Positions 26,819-34,396 of a DNA stretch of 64,000 bases are shown piece by piece (within the stretch, counting starts at the first letter, position 1; each line of letters opens with the position of its first letter). Below the pieces are notes generated by a model that was not told the origin of the DNA, did not search any database, and saw nothing but the letters and a program-made list of their open reading frames with translations. This DNA comes from Chloroflexota bacterium (GTDB lineage Bacteria; Chloroflexota; Anaerolineae; DTLA01). The position numbers were made by a program, and so were the translations under genes. The stretch lies in NCBI GenBank assembly GCA_014874485.1, contig JADBJK010000075.1, positions 23,751 to 87,750 on the forward strand, read 5' to 3'.

Positions 26819-26965
26819 CTACAGGTTGCTGATGACGGTGCTGAAGACGTTGCCGATCGCGGGGCCAAGCAGCAACAGCACGGCGATGACGACGACGGCT
26901 ACCAGCACGAGGATCAATGCGTACTCAACCAATCCCTGCCCTTTTTCGCGATTCAGATAGAACAT
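26819..26965 (-). CDS. flp: Flp/Fap-type major pilin
   Basis: This 48-residue gene is easy to miss. The ATG at 26965 follows AAAGGAGG at a good distance. The peptide begins M-F-Y-L-N-R-E-K-G-Q-G-L-V-E-Y-A-L-I and continues as a Val/Leu/Ile-rich helix ending in L-G-P-A-I-G-N-V-F-S-T-V-I-S-N-L. G9 followed by Q-G-L-V-E-Y fits the Flp cleavage motif G/xxxxEY exactly, giving a mature pilin of 39 residues. It is the first gene of the Tad locus and should be the main fibre subunit. No prepilin peptidase (TadV/CpaA) or secretin is encoded in the window. Confidence 0.93.
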   Translation of the reverse strand: MFYLNREKGQGLVEYALILVLVAVVVIAVLLLLGPAIGNVFSTVISNL

Positions 26966-27015
26966 GTCCCGGCCTCCTTTCTGATGTAATTTGGCAGTTC
27001 CAATAATCTGCCTCC

Positions 27016-27044
27016 ATTGTAGGGGGATATGGCCCGGCCTTCAA
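27016..27044 (-). promoter_or_regulatory. Candidate promoter of the flp/tad locus
   Basis: On the reverse strand TTGAAG (27044-27039), a 17-base spacer and TACAAT (27021-27016) give a predicted leader of about 44 bases before flp. Just upstream, at 27052-27065, an imperfect dyad GGGGTACTATCCCC could be an operator. Confidence 0.6.
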
Positions 27045-27124
27045 TAGGAAAGGGGTACTATCCCCATTCGCCCGAAAGTTTGTCAGACATGGGGGCGGGA
27101 AGTTTAAAAAGACCGCAAAAACCC

Positions 27125-27153
27125 TTGACATCTGCGCAATCGTGCCGTAAAAT
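27125..27153 (+). promoter_or_regulatory. Strong candidate promoter for the secreted protease
   Basis: TTGACA (27125-27130), a 17-base spacer and TAAAAT (27148-27153) are close to consensus. The start of transcription would be near 27160, leaving a leader of about 460 bases before the protease ATG. That leader holds a short CATTGCGAG repeat piece (27229-27254) and a small upstream reading frame (27520-27591). It diverges from the flp promoter, 80 bases away. Confidence 0.65.
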
Positions 27154-27519
27154 AGAAGATGCAAACCGGTGGGATTGGTGGGACGGTTCCATCTTCTGTT
27201 GCAGATCGTACGCACGCGGTTCTGTTCGGTCATTGCGAGCGAAGCAATCTCGGACAGTAACATCGGGTTGATGGTGCGCAGGGTATCCTGCACCAGAAAT
27301 GGGCGCTTGCGCCCAAGGCGGGCAGAATCTATTTCTCCATGAAGTCTCCGTGGTCAGCGTGCCGGGTGTTGCAACAACCGGCAAGGATTCATCGCATGTT
27401 CGTGGCGGGGGCGCTTGCCCTTGGATTAGGTGCGTCCGAGCAAGACGGTCGCCGTTGACCTCGTTTCGCAGAGGCCTTTTCATCGGATCGGGGTGCAAGA
27501 GAATACCTGAAAGGGGGTG

Positions 27520-27591
27520 ATGTACGCGCTTAGGAAAGGCCGGCCCATGAGCAGTATCCGCTCTTCAATCGCGTCAACGGTCCTTTGGTAG
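27520..27591 (+). CDS. Possible 23-codon leader peptide upstream of the protease
   Basis: The ATG at 27520 directly follows AAAGGGGGTG and opens a 23-codon frame (M-Y-A-L-R-K-G-R-P-M ... V-L-W) ending in TAG at 27591, 29 bases before the protease start. It has no recognisable function and may be chance. If translated it could regulate the downstream gene. Confidence 0.25.
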   Translation: MYALRKGRPMSSIRSSIASTVLW

Positions 27592-27620
27592 TGCAGCGAG
27601 ACACAGAAAGGAGAACGAAC

Positions 27621-30600
27621 ATGCACGGCAAGTATTGGAAGGCCCTCGGTGTGGTCATGGCGCTGAGCATGATCCTGGCGCTGGCCGCCCCGATGGCCAT
27701 GGCAAGCGGCCCCGAGACCGCGACATCGGCCTCGCTGGCCAAGATCGCCCCGACCCTGCGGCCGGTCGCCAAGGCGGGCGGCGAGACGTTGGTGGACGTC
27801 AACGTCTTCGTGGCCGAGGGGACCGACGTGAGCGGCTACATGGAGAAAGCCACCGTCCGCACCATCCTGGGGCTCACCTCTGTGGTGGGCAAGGTCAAGG
27901 CCAAGAACCTGTTCAAACTGGCCTCCGTGGATGGTGTGATGGCGGTGCTGGATCCCATGCCGTATGCGCCACCGCAGCCGGTTGACCCCGATCTGGCGAC
28001 GAAGCAGGCGCAGGCCGCGGAGAAGATCCGCGAGCGGGTCGCGGCGGTGAAGGCAGCGGGCTACCCCGGCGCCTGGCAGCCCGCGTCCAGGGACGTGGAG
28101 CCGACGGGCTGGTGGGACGTGGCCGAGGGCCACAAGTCCGCAGCGGCCTGGGCCAAGGGCTTCACCGGCGAGGGCGTGAAGGTGGCCGTCATTGACTCCG
28201 GCATAGACTTCGCGCACCCCGACCTGCAGGGCACCTGGGCCGTCAACAACGACCCCGAGTCCCCGTACTACGGCTGGCCCATCGCCTTTGACGAGTACTC
28301 CATGCTCTACTACGCCTACTACTACGGCGCGTATGGTGGGCTGGGCCTCCGCTACTTCGGCACCTGGTACGCGGACACCTCCTTCACCATCACCGAAGAC
28401 AACCCCACCTGGTCGCGCACGGGCTACACCTACGTAACCCCCGGCACCAGCAAGAGCGGCGTGTACCACATCGGCTGGTACCCCGACACCGCGCTCCAGG
28501 CCTGGTGGTACGGCGAGAAGGTGGCCGTCCTGGTGGCCGACGAGCATGAGGCCGGCGTTTACGACACCGTGTACGTGGACCTGGACGACAACTACGACTT
28601 CTCGGATGAGAAGCCCGTTACCAAGGACGACCCCATCGCTTGGAAGGACAACTGGGATTCCGAAGCGGATGCCCCGGGCAGCGATGGCTACGCCGACATC
28701 TCCGGCGGTATGGTCTACTGGATTTCCGACGGCCAGAACCATCCTCCGGGATTTGACTGGCTGTGGGCTCCGTATGTGGACGAGTTCGCGCCTCCTGGGC
28801 CCGGCAAGGTCGTCGCGTTCATGCTGAACGACCCGCGGCTGTCTGGCGGTGATCACGGCGTCCTGTGCGCCTCGGCGGTCGTCGGCCAGGGCGTGATTGA
28901 CGGCAACGCGCCTCCCTACAAGCCGGAAGGCGCGGGCGGCATGGTGCAGGGCGGCGGCAAGAACGCCAAACTCATCGCCGTGGGCAACTTCTACCGCGGC
29001 GGCTATGCTACCGACAACTACTACTTCGTGGCGCTTGGCCCCGATGGCGTCCCGGGCACGGGCGACGAGGCCGACATCGTGAGCATGTCCTACGGCGGGT
29101 CGGCCACCGACAACGACGGCTGGGACTTTGAATCTCGGTTCCAGGCGTACCTGAACAAGGCGGCCGCGCCCAAGCTGTCGTGGCTGGCGTCCACCGGCAA
29201 CGGCGCCATGGGCTACGGCACCGTGTCTCCGCCCTCGCCCTTCACCGGCATGGGCATCGGCGCGTCCACCCAGTACGGGTCTGGCACGGACTTTGACGTC
29301 ATTGAGTCCACCGACCAGATTCTGTACGGCGATGTCCAGTCCTGGTCCAACCGCGGGCCTGGTGCGACCGGCAGCACGGGTGTCAACGTTGCCGCCAACG
29401 GCGCGTGGGGCGCGGGCGACCTGGCCCTGAACGAGGTGGGCGACGGCTGGACCGCCTGGGAAATCTGGGGCGGCACAAGCCGGTCGTGCCCCATCGCGGC
29501 GGGCAACCTGGCGCTAGTCTACGACGCCTACAAGCAGGCCAACGGCGAGTTCCCGACCTACGAAGTAGCGCGCGAACTGTTCATGTCGGGCGCGACCGAC
29601 GCCAAGCATGACCCGTTCGTGCAGGGCGCGGGCGTGGTGAACGCCGACCGCGCGACCGACGTTGCGGGCGGCATCTACGGCCTGCGCGTGTCGCCTGCGT
29701 TCTGGCAGGCCGGCGACTACCGTGGCGAGGAGATTGAAGGCTTCGCCAACATCGTGCACCCCGGCACCTCTGCGAGCAAGACCTTCACCCTCTACAACCA
29801 CGGCACGACGGACATCACCGCCACCGTTACCGGTGCCCACATGGAGAAGGTCGGTACCGTTACGCGCCAGTTCGACGTGAACCAGGCGGAAGAGAGCGCG
29901 CCGAACTTCCAGCGGCTGGCCGACTACCTGGCTGACCTGACCCTGCTGGTTGGGCCGGGTGGGCCGTACCACGACGCCGACCTGATGGTCGCCAAGGCGT
30001 GGTTCCCGCTGGAGCACTTCAGCACGAGCAACGTGTTCACCGGGCCTCTGGCCTACGACCAGCGGTTCCGCATCATCGCCTACGACTGGAAGGACATCAA
30101 CGGCGATGGCATGCTGTGGACCGACCTCAACGGCAACGGTGTGGTGAACGCGGGCGAGGACCAGGTCGGTGAGTACAACCGCTACAACTACGGCTACGAC
30201 ACCGGCCCGTCCTTCGGCATCACGGTGCACAACCCGGGCCAGCGGTTCCACGACGGGTTCTTCGTCGGCATCCAGCGCCGCACGCAAGCGAAGGTGAACA
30301 CGAAGACCGTGGTGAGCCTGGAGATCACGTTCTTCAAGCGGGTGGACTGGCCGTGGCTGACCATTGACACCGGCATGACCGCGGGCGAACTGGTCGTCCC
30401 GGCGGGTGGCTCGGCGACCTTCACCGCGACCCTGGACGTGCCCGAGGATGCTCCGTTGGGCGCGTACGAGGGCGTGGTGCTGGTGTCCGACCCCGGCGAT
30501 GGCGTCCACAGCGGCCACGTGTCGGCCATTCCGGTAACGGCGATGGTCGCGGCGGATGGCGCTCAGTTCCAGTTCGGTGGCGTGGACCAGCCGCTGCCGT

Positions 30601-32234
30601 ATAACAACGGCACGGTCAACGGCTTCCAGGATTGGTCCTGGCGGGCCGAGTCCGGCGACTGGCGGTTCTTCTTCACCGACATCCCGGATCAGGTGTTTGC
30701 TCAGGGGACCTACCTGGTGGCCAAGACCCAGTGGGGCACGTTCCCAACGGACATTGACACGCTGATCTACGGGCCGGAAGAGGATGTCTTCTCCGACATG
30801 GCGCCGGACATCTTCGGGCCGTACACGCTGGGCTTCAAGGGCGGCAGCCCCAACAAGAACATCGGCGCGGGCATGTGGCTCTTTGACACCGCCACCGGCG
30901 GGTCGGAAGAATGGGTGTCGGCGCCCATCTCCACGGGCCTGCACCTGTTCATGCTCCACAACGTGCTGTTCTCCGGCAAGACGATCAATGAGCCCTTCTC
31001 GGGCCAAGTGGGCACGGCGGTCCTGAACCCGTCGCTGCTCGTCATTGACGGCCGGACGAACCCGGGCGCGCTGCCGGTAACGCTGACGTCGGACCTGACG
31101 TTTGACGACATCGCGGCGACCGCCTACGGCCTGGGTGGCGTGCAGAGGTACGAGGTGCCCGCGGTCCAGGACGACCCGGATGATCCATCCACCGCAACGT
31201 ACAAGTATCCGATTACCATCAACCACGGCGGCCTGCTGGAGGCCAGCACCCATGCGGCGGCCAGCGACGTGGACCTGTTCGTGCTGTACGATGCCAACAA
31301 CGACGGCGTGTTTGACTTTGACACCGAGGTCGTTGGCTCGTCCACTACGTCAACGGGCAACGAGTACGTGATGATCAAGTTCCCGGCCGACGGCAATTAC
31401 CTGGTGGCCGTCCACGGCTGGGGTGTAACGGAAGGCGATCCGGTGGAGATCACGATCAACGCGGTGCAGGGCAACGACCTGGCCGTGCAGAACGTGGTCA
31501 AGAACCCGGACGGCTCGTTCACCTTTGACGTGGCCTGGAACAAGAACTTCACGCCTGGCATGTCCTACTGGGGTCTGGTGATGATCGGTCCGGCGAACGC
31601 GCCCGGCATCTTCCAGTTGCCGGTGTTCGCCGCGACGCCGCCCAAGCACACCGCCACGTTCGGCGTGGCCGAGGACACGTACATCAGCGGCTGGGAGCCG
31701 GCGACGAACTTCGGTTCCCGCGCGGAACTGAGGGTTCGCCAGGGTGGGGTGAAAGCGCCGTTGCTGAAGTTTGACCTGTCCAGCATCGGCCCCGACGCCA
31801 CCTTTGAGTCGGCGAAACTGACGATGTACTACCTGGGCTACGACTCCGGCCACCACGACATGACGGTGCAGGTGCACGCGCTGAAGCGCGACTGGACCGA
31901 GGACGCGGCCACGTGGCTGTTCGCGACCGGCGCGGACATGTGGGGCCAGCCCGGCGCTGCTGACACCGCGAGCGATGTGGAGCCCACTCCATTCGCCAGC
32001 GTGGTGCTCAAGCCCACCACAACGACCACCAAGGTTGAGTTTGACGTTACCAACCTGGTGCAGCAGTGGGTGAGCGGCAGCCTGCCGAACTTCGGCATGT
32101 TGCTCAAGGGCGTCGGCAAGGTGTCCACGCAGTACACGTTCCGCTCGTCCGAGCAGCCGTACGTACCGAACCAGCAGTATGTGCCTATGCTGGAGGTGTC
32201 GTACTGGCTGGAGTCCGAGATGCCGAAGCCGTAA
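27621..32234 (+). CDS. Secreted pyrolysin-like subtilisin (S8) protease with C-terminal DNRLRE domain
   Basis: The start is the ATG at 27621 after AAAGGAGAACG. The 1537-residue product has a signal peptide (residues 1 to about 29, ending A-M-A-M-A-S). An inhibitor-like region runs to about 165. The S8 catalytic set is Asp192 (A-V-I-D-S-G-I-D), His412 (G-D-H-G-V-L-C-A-S), oxyanion Asn527 (T-G-N-G-A) and Ser620 (G-T-S-R-S-C-P-I-A-A-G). The Asp-His distance of 220 residues reflects a large insert, as in pyrolysin and tripeptidyl-peptidase II relatives. Beta-rich domains follow. The last ~200 residues form a DNRLRE-type domain (E-D-T-Y-I-S-G-W ... D-W-T-E-D-A-A-T-W). It is an extracellular protein degrader with a strong promoter and terminator of its own. 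Confidence 0.92.
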   Translation: MHGKYWKALGVVMALSMILALAAPMAMASGPETATSASLAKIAPTLRPVAKAGGETLVDVNVFVAEGTDVSGYMEKATVRTILGLTSVVGKVKAKNLFKLASVDGVMAVLDPMPYAPPQPVDPDLATKQAQAAEKIRERVAAVKAAGYPGAWQPASRDVEPTGWWDVAEGHKSAAAWAKGFTGEGVKVAVIDSGIDFAHPDLQGTWAVNNDPESPYYGWPIAFDEYSMLYYAYYYGAYGGLGLRYFGTWYADTSFTITEDNPTWSRTGYTYVTPGTSKSGVYHIGWYPDTALQAWWYGEKVAVLVADEHEAGVYDTVYVDLDDNYDFSDEKPVTKDDPIAWKDNWDSEADAPGSDGYADISGGMVYWISDGQNHPPGFDWLWAPYVDEFAPPGPGKVVAFMLNDPRLSGGDHGVLCASAVVGQGVIDGNAPPYKPEGAGGMVQGGGKNAKLIAVGNFYRGGYATDNYYFVALGPDGVPGTGDEADIVSMSYGGSATDNDGWDFESRFQAYLNKAAAPKLSWLASTGNGAMGYGTVSPPSPFTGMGIGASTQYGSGTDFDVIESTDQILYGDVQSWSNRGPGATGSTGVNVAANGAWGAGDLALNEVGDGWTAWEIWGGTSRSCPIAAGNLALVYDAYKQANGEFPTYEVARELFMSGATDAKHDPFVQGAGVVNADRATDVAGGIYGLRVSPAFWQAGDYRGEEIEGFANIVHPGTSASKTFTLYNHGTTDITATVTGAHMEKVGTVTRQFDVNQAEESAPNFQRLADYLADLTLLVGPGGPYHDADLMVAKAWFPLEHFSTSNVFTGPLAYDQRFRIIAYDWKDINGDGMLWTDLNGNGVVNAGEDQVGEYNRYNYGYDTGPSFGITVHNPGQRFHDGFFVGIQRRTQAKVNTKTVVSLEITFFKRVDWPWLTIDTGMTAGELVVPAGGSATFTATLDVPEDAPLGAYEGVVLVSDPGDGVHSGHVSAIPVTAMVAADGAQFQFGGVDQPLPYNNGTVNGFQDWSWRAESGDWRFFFTDIPDQVFAQGTYLVAKTQWGTFPTDIDTLIYGPEEDVFSDMAPDIFGPYTLGFKGGSPNKNIGAGMWLFDTATGGSEEWVSAPISTGLHLFMLHNVLFSGKTINEPFSGQVGTAVLNPSLLVIDGRTNPGALPVTLTSDLTFDDIAATAYGLGGVQRYEVPAVQDDPDDPSTATYKYPITINHGGLLEASTHAAASDVDLFVLYDANNDGVFDFDTEVVGSSTTSTGNEYVMIKFPADGNYLVAVHGWGVTEGDPVEITINAVQGNDLAVQNVVKNPDGSFTFDVAWNKNFTPGMSYWGLVMIGPANAPGIFQLPVFAATPPKHTATFGVAEDTYISGWEPATNFGSRAELRVRQGGVKAPLLKFDLSSIGPDATFESAKLTMYYLGYDSGHHDMTVQVHALKRDWTEDAATWLFATGADMWGQPGAADTASDVEPTPFASVVLKPTTTTTKVEFDVTNLVQQWVSGSLPNFGMLLKGVGKVSTQYTFRSSEQPYVPNQQYVPMLEVSYWLESEMPKP

Positions 32235-32266
32235 GGCGCTAGGCACTCGCGGCTTCACCGCAACAC

Positions 32267-32303
32267 AAGAGAGCCAGCCGTTTGTGCGGCTGGCTCTCTT
32301 CTT
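32267..32303 (+). terminator. Rho-independent terminator of the protease gene
   Basis: AAGAGAGCCAGCCG (32267-32280) pairs perfectly with CGGCTGGCTCTCTT (32287-32300) around a six-base loop, followed by CTTT. It starts 33 bases after the stop codon and is the clearest protein-gene terminator in the window. Confidence 0.88.
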
Positions 32304-32331
32304 TGGGCGTCGTCTTTTGCGACGGCCGGCG

Positions 32332-33054
32332 CTACGGCTCGCACAGCACCGCGTGGGTCAAACTGGTGTGGTAGGTGTACGCCTTGCCCTCAACGCTGAG
32401 CCGGATGAGGAACCCGGGCGTGATGACCTGGGCGTACATCATGCCGGGCTGCGGGCACCCCAGGCTGGCGTCGCTCCACATGCGCTTTTCCACCCCCACC
32501 ACCTGGATGGCGCTCCTGTCCACGTTCAGGCGCGCCGCCAGGTCCGCAATCGCCGCCTCCAGCGCGGCCTCGCTGCCATCGGGGAGCGACGCAGCAGGCG
32601 GGGCCGCAACCTCGCCGGATGCCGGTCCCTGGCACAGCGCCACCCGCTTGCCGGCCACGCGGTACGTGTAGGTCTCGCCGCCGACCCGCAGGACGATCTC
32701 CTTGCCCAGCACCAGGCCGCCGGGCTGGGCGGTGCCCTTGGCGGGCGCGCCGGGGCACAGGTCGCCGGCAGGCATCTCCTCGGTGGTGATGCTCACCAGT
32801 TCAATCTCATCGGCGGAGATGCCGAGCCGCGTCGTCAGGTCGTGCACGGCCTGTTCCAACGGCTCCGTCATCTTCCGCGGCAACGGCGTGGAAAACCCTA
32901 GACTGGGCATAGTTCCTCCTTGCACAGGCAGCGTCGCCGTGGCGTCCCCGCCCGACGGCGCGGGTAGCGTGCCGGTGGTGCCGCCTCCTGCCGGCGCGCA
33001 CGCGCTGACGAGCAGCAGCACCGCGAGCAGTATCCATACGGTTCGGGCCATCAT
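32332..33054 (-). CDS. Lipoprotein with two tandem copies of a ~75-residue domain
   Basis: The start is the ATG at 33054 after GGAGGT; the open frame back to 33120 only translates repeat sequence (M-T-T-G-N-F-L-C-G-Q). The 240-residue product has a lipobox L-V-S-A-C (Cys19) and a Gly/Thr/Pro-rich linker. Two related domains follow at about residues 65-145 and 160-240. Each starts with a helix (A-V-H-D-L-T-T-R-L-G / A-I-A-D-L-A-A-R-L-N), then an I-E-L-V or I-Q-V-V strand and a Cys-Pro (L-C-P-G / G-C-P-Q-P-G) turn. Each ends in a Y-T-Y strand and a closing Cys. The paired Cys may form a disulphide. I do not recognise an enzymatic function; it is an exported, membrane-anchored protein. Confidence 0.72.
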   Translation of the reverse strand: MMARTVWILLAVLLLVSACAPAGGGTTGTLPAPSGGDATATLPVQGGTMPSLGFSTPLPRKMTEPLEQAVHDLTTRLGISADEIELVSITTEEMPAGDLCPGAPAKGTAQPGGLVLGKEIVLRVGGETYTYRVAGKRVALCQGPASGEVAAPPAASLPDGSEAALEAAIADLAARLNVDRSAIQVVGVEKRMWSDASLGCPQPGMMYAQVITPGFLIRLSVEGKAYTYHTSLTHAVLCEP

Positions 33055-33090
33055 GTCAATACCTCCAGACGCGTTCTCGCCTGCCAGCCG

Positions 33091-33743
33091 TTGACCACAG
33101 AGAAAATTGCCTGTTGTCATTGCGAGCGAAGCGAAGCAATCTCACGCTCCGTCTGTCATGCTGAGCGAAGCGAAGCATCTCGGCTAACGAGATTCTTCGG
33201 CGCTTCGCGCCTCAGAATGACAGTCTGCTGGGATTGCTTCGGGCGCTGCGCGCCCTCGCAATGACACCCCATTTGTCATTGCGAGCGAAGCGAAGCAATC
33301 TCACGCTCCGTCTGTCATGCTGAGCGAAGCGAAGCATCTCGGCTAACGAGATTCTTCGGCGCTTCGCGCCTCAGAATGACAGCCTACCGGGATTGCTTCG
33401 GGCGCTGCGCGCCCTCGCAATGACACCCCATTTGTCATTGCGAGCGAAGCCAAGCAATCTCACGCTCCGTCTGTCATGCTGAGCGAAGCGAAGCATCTCG
33501 GCTAACGAGATTCTTCGGCGCTCTGCGCCTCAGAATGACAGCCTACCGGGATTGCTTCGGGCGCTGCGCGCCCTCGCAATGACACCCCATTTGTCATTGC
33601 GAGCGAAGCGAAGCAATCTCCGCTTGCGACGCACCTCCGAGGTGCGTCGCAAGTGCAGCCTCAGTAGGGACAATTCATGAAATTGTCTCTACGGGCGCTG
33701 CGCGCCCTCGCAATGACTATCAAGAATCCCTGTGGCAAAGTAC
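33091..33743. repeat. Palindromic MITE-like element expanded by tandem duplication
   Basis: The outer ends match those of the simple elements at 36954 and 35966: TTGACCACAGAGAAAATTGC at the left, CAAGAATCCCTGTGGCAAAG with GTAC at the right. Between them TGTCATTGCGAGCGAAGC starts at 33115, 33274, 33433 and 33592, a period of exactly 159 bases. This gives three near-identical units plus the normal interior. Each unit contains a CATTGCGAG...CTCGCAATG and a CATGCTGAG...CTCAGAATG hairpin. The last interior carries a GACGCACCTC/GAGGTGCGTC palindrome and the GTAGGGACAATTC palindrome. The stretch 33055-33815 has no gene. Confidence 0.9.
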
Positions 33744-33815
33744 AAGCCGACTGTCGCTTGCAGGCGTCCGTCTGGTAGACGCCGCACGCGCCCGTTGAGT
33801 TCCCCGCACAGAACG

Positions 33816-34109
33816 TCAGGCTTGCAATCGTCGGTGCGCCTCGCCGGCGGAGATACCTGTAACCCGAACCCTCTTCATCCTGGCCGTTCGGCCGGACAAA
33901 ATCTCCACCTGCACGACGCGGACGCCCAGCCGCTCGGCGAGAAACTTGACCAGCGCTTCGTTCGCCGCGCCTTCCACCGGCGGGGCCGCCAGTTTCACCT
34001 TCAGCGCGCCCTGGGCGGCCCCGACGATCTCGTCCCGCTTGGCGCGCGGCGTAACCCGCACCAGGAACGTGATGGCCCCCTCCCGTTCGGTGATGGGCAG
34101 AACGTTCAT
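33816..34109 (-). CDS. DUF167 / YggU family protein
   Basis: The start is the ATG at 34109 (M-N-V-L-P-I-T-E-R); upstream frame is spurious. The 97-residue product has V-R-V-T-P-R-A-K-R-D-E-I-V-G, then L-K-V-K-L-A-A-P-P-V-E-G-A-A-N-E-A-L and L-S-G-R-T-A-R-M-K. These are the complete YggU/DUF167 signature. The function of this small conserved protein is not established. It is the last gene of the pgeF-yggS-yggT cluster, seven bases after yggT, a gene order widespread in bacteria. Confidence 0.92.
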   Translation of the reverse strand: MNVLPITEREGAITFLVRVTPRAKRDEIVGAAQGALKVKLAAPPVEGAANEALVKFLAERLGVRVVQVEILSGRTARMKRVRVTGISAGEAHRRLQA

Positions 34110-34116
34110 CTTCCCT

Positions 34117-34377
34117 CTATGCGCGCGGAATGAGCGAGAGCAGAATCGCTTCCACGACCTGGAGCAATACCAGCGCGACGATGGGCGTAACGTCAATCAT
34201 GCCGATGGGCGGGATGACGCGGCGCAGCGGGCCGAGGATCGGCTCGGTGATCTGATCCAGGAACGCGACGACGGGATGGAACGGGTTGACTCTGAACCAG
34301 GACAGGATGACGCGGAGCAAGATGGCCAGGCTCAACAGGTCAAACAGAAGGCGAATGAAGTTGTGCGCGATGAGCAT
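34117..34377 (-). CDS. YggT family membrane protein
   Basis: The start is the ATG at 34377. The 86-residue product has two hydrophobic helices (F-I-R-L-L-F-D-L-L-S-L-A-I-L-L-R-V and D-V-T-P-I-V-A-L-V-L-L-Q-V) flanking S-W-F-R-V-N-P and D-Q-I-T-E-P-I-L-G-P-L-R-R-V-I-P-P. These features define YggT (also known as YlmG in Gram-positives and plastids, where it is linked to division or thylakoid organisation). It lies between yggS and DUF167 with short gaps, so it is co-transcribed. Confidence 0.92.
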   Translation of the reverse strand: MLIAHNFIRLLFDLLSLAILLRVILSWFRVNPFHPVVAFLDQITEPILGPLRRVIPPIGMIDVTPIVALVLLQVVEAILLSLIPRA

Positions 34378-34396
34378 AGGATTCCCCCTCGTTGGG

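Noticed and set aside
29514..31253. Long reverse-strand frame inside the S8 protease gene
   Set aside because: Composition is artefactual (Arg/Val/His-rich) and the forward gene carries complete catalytic motifs throughout.
33055..33120. N-terminal extension of the lipoprotein gene (M-T-T-G-N-F-L-C-G-Q ...)
   Set aside because: The extension reads into the end of the repeat element; the ATG at 33054 has a proper ribosome site and begins a lipoprotein signal.
33115..33591. Possible CRISPR array
   Set aside because: The period is 159 bases with nearly identical whole units, so there are no short repeats with unique spacers, and no cas genes are near.
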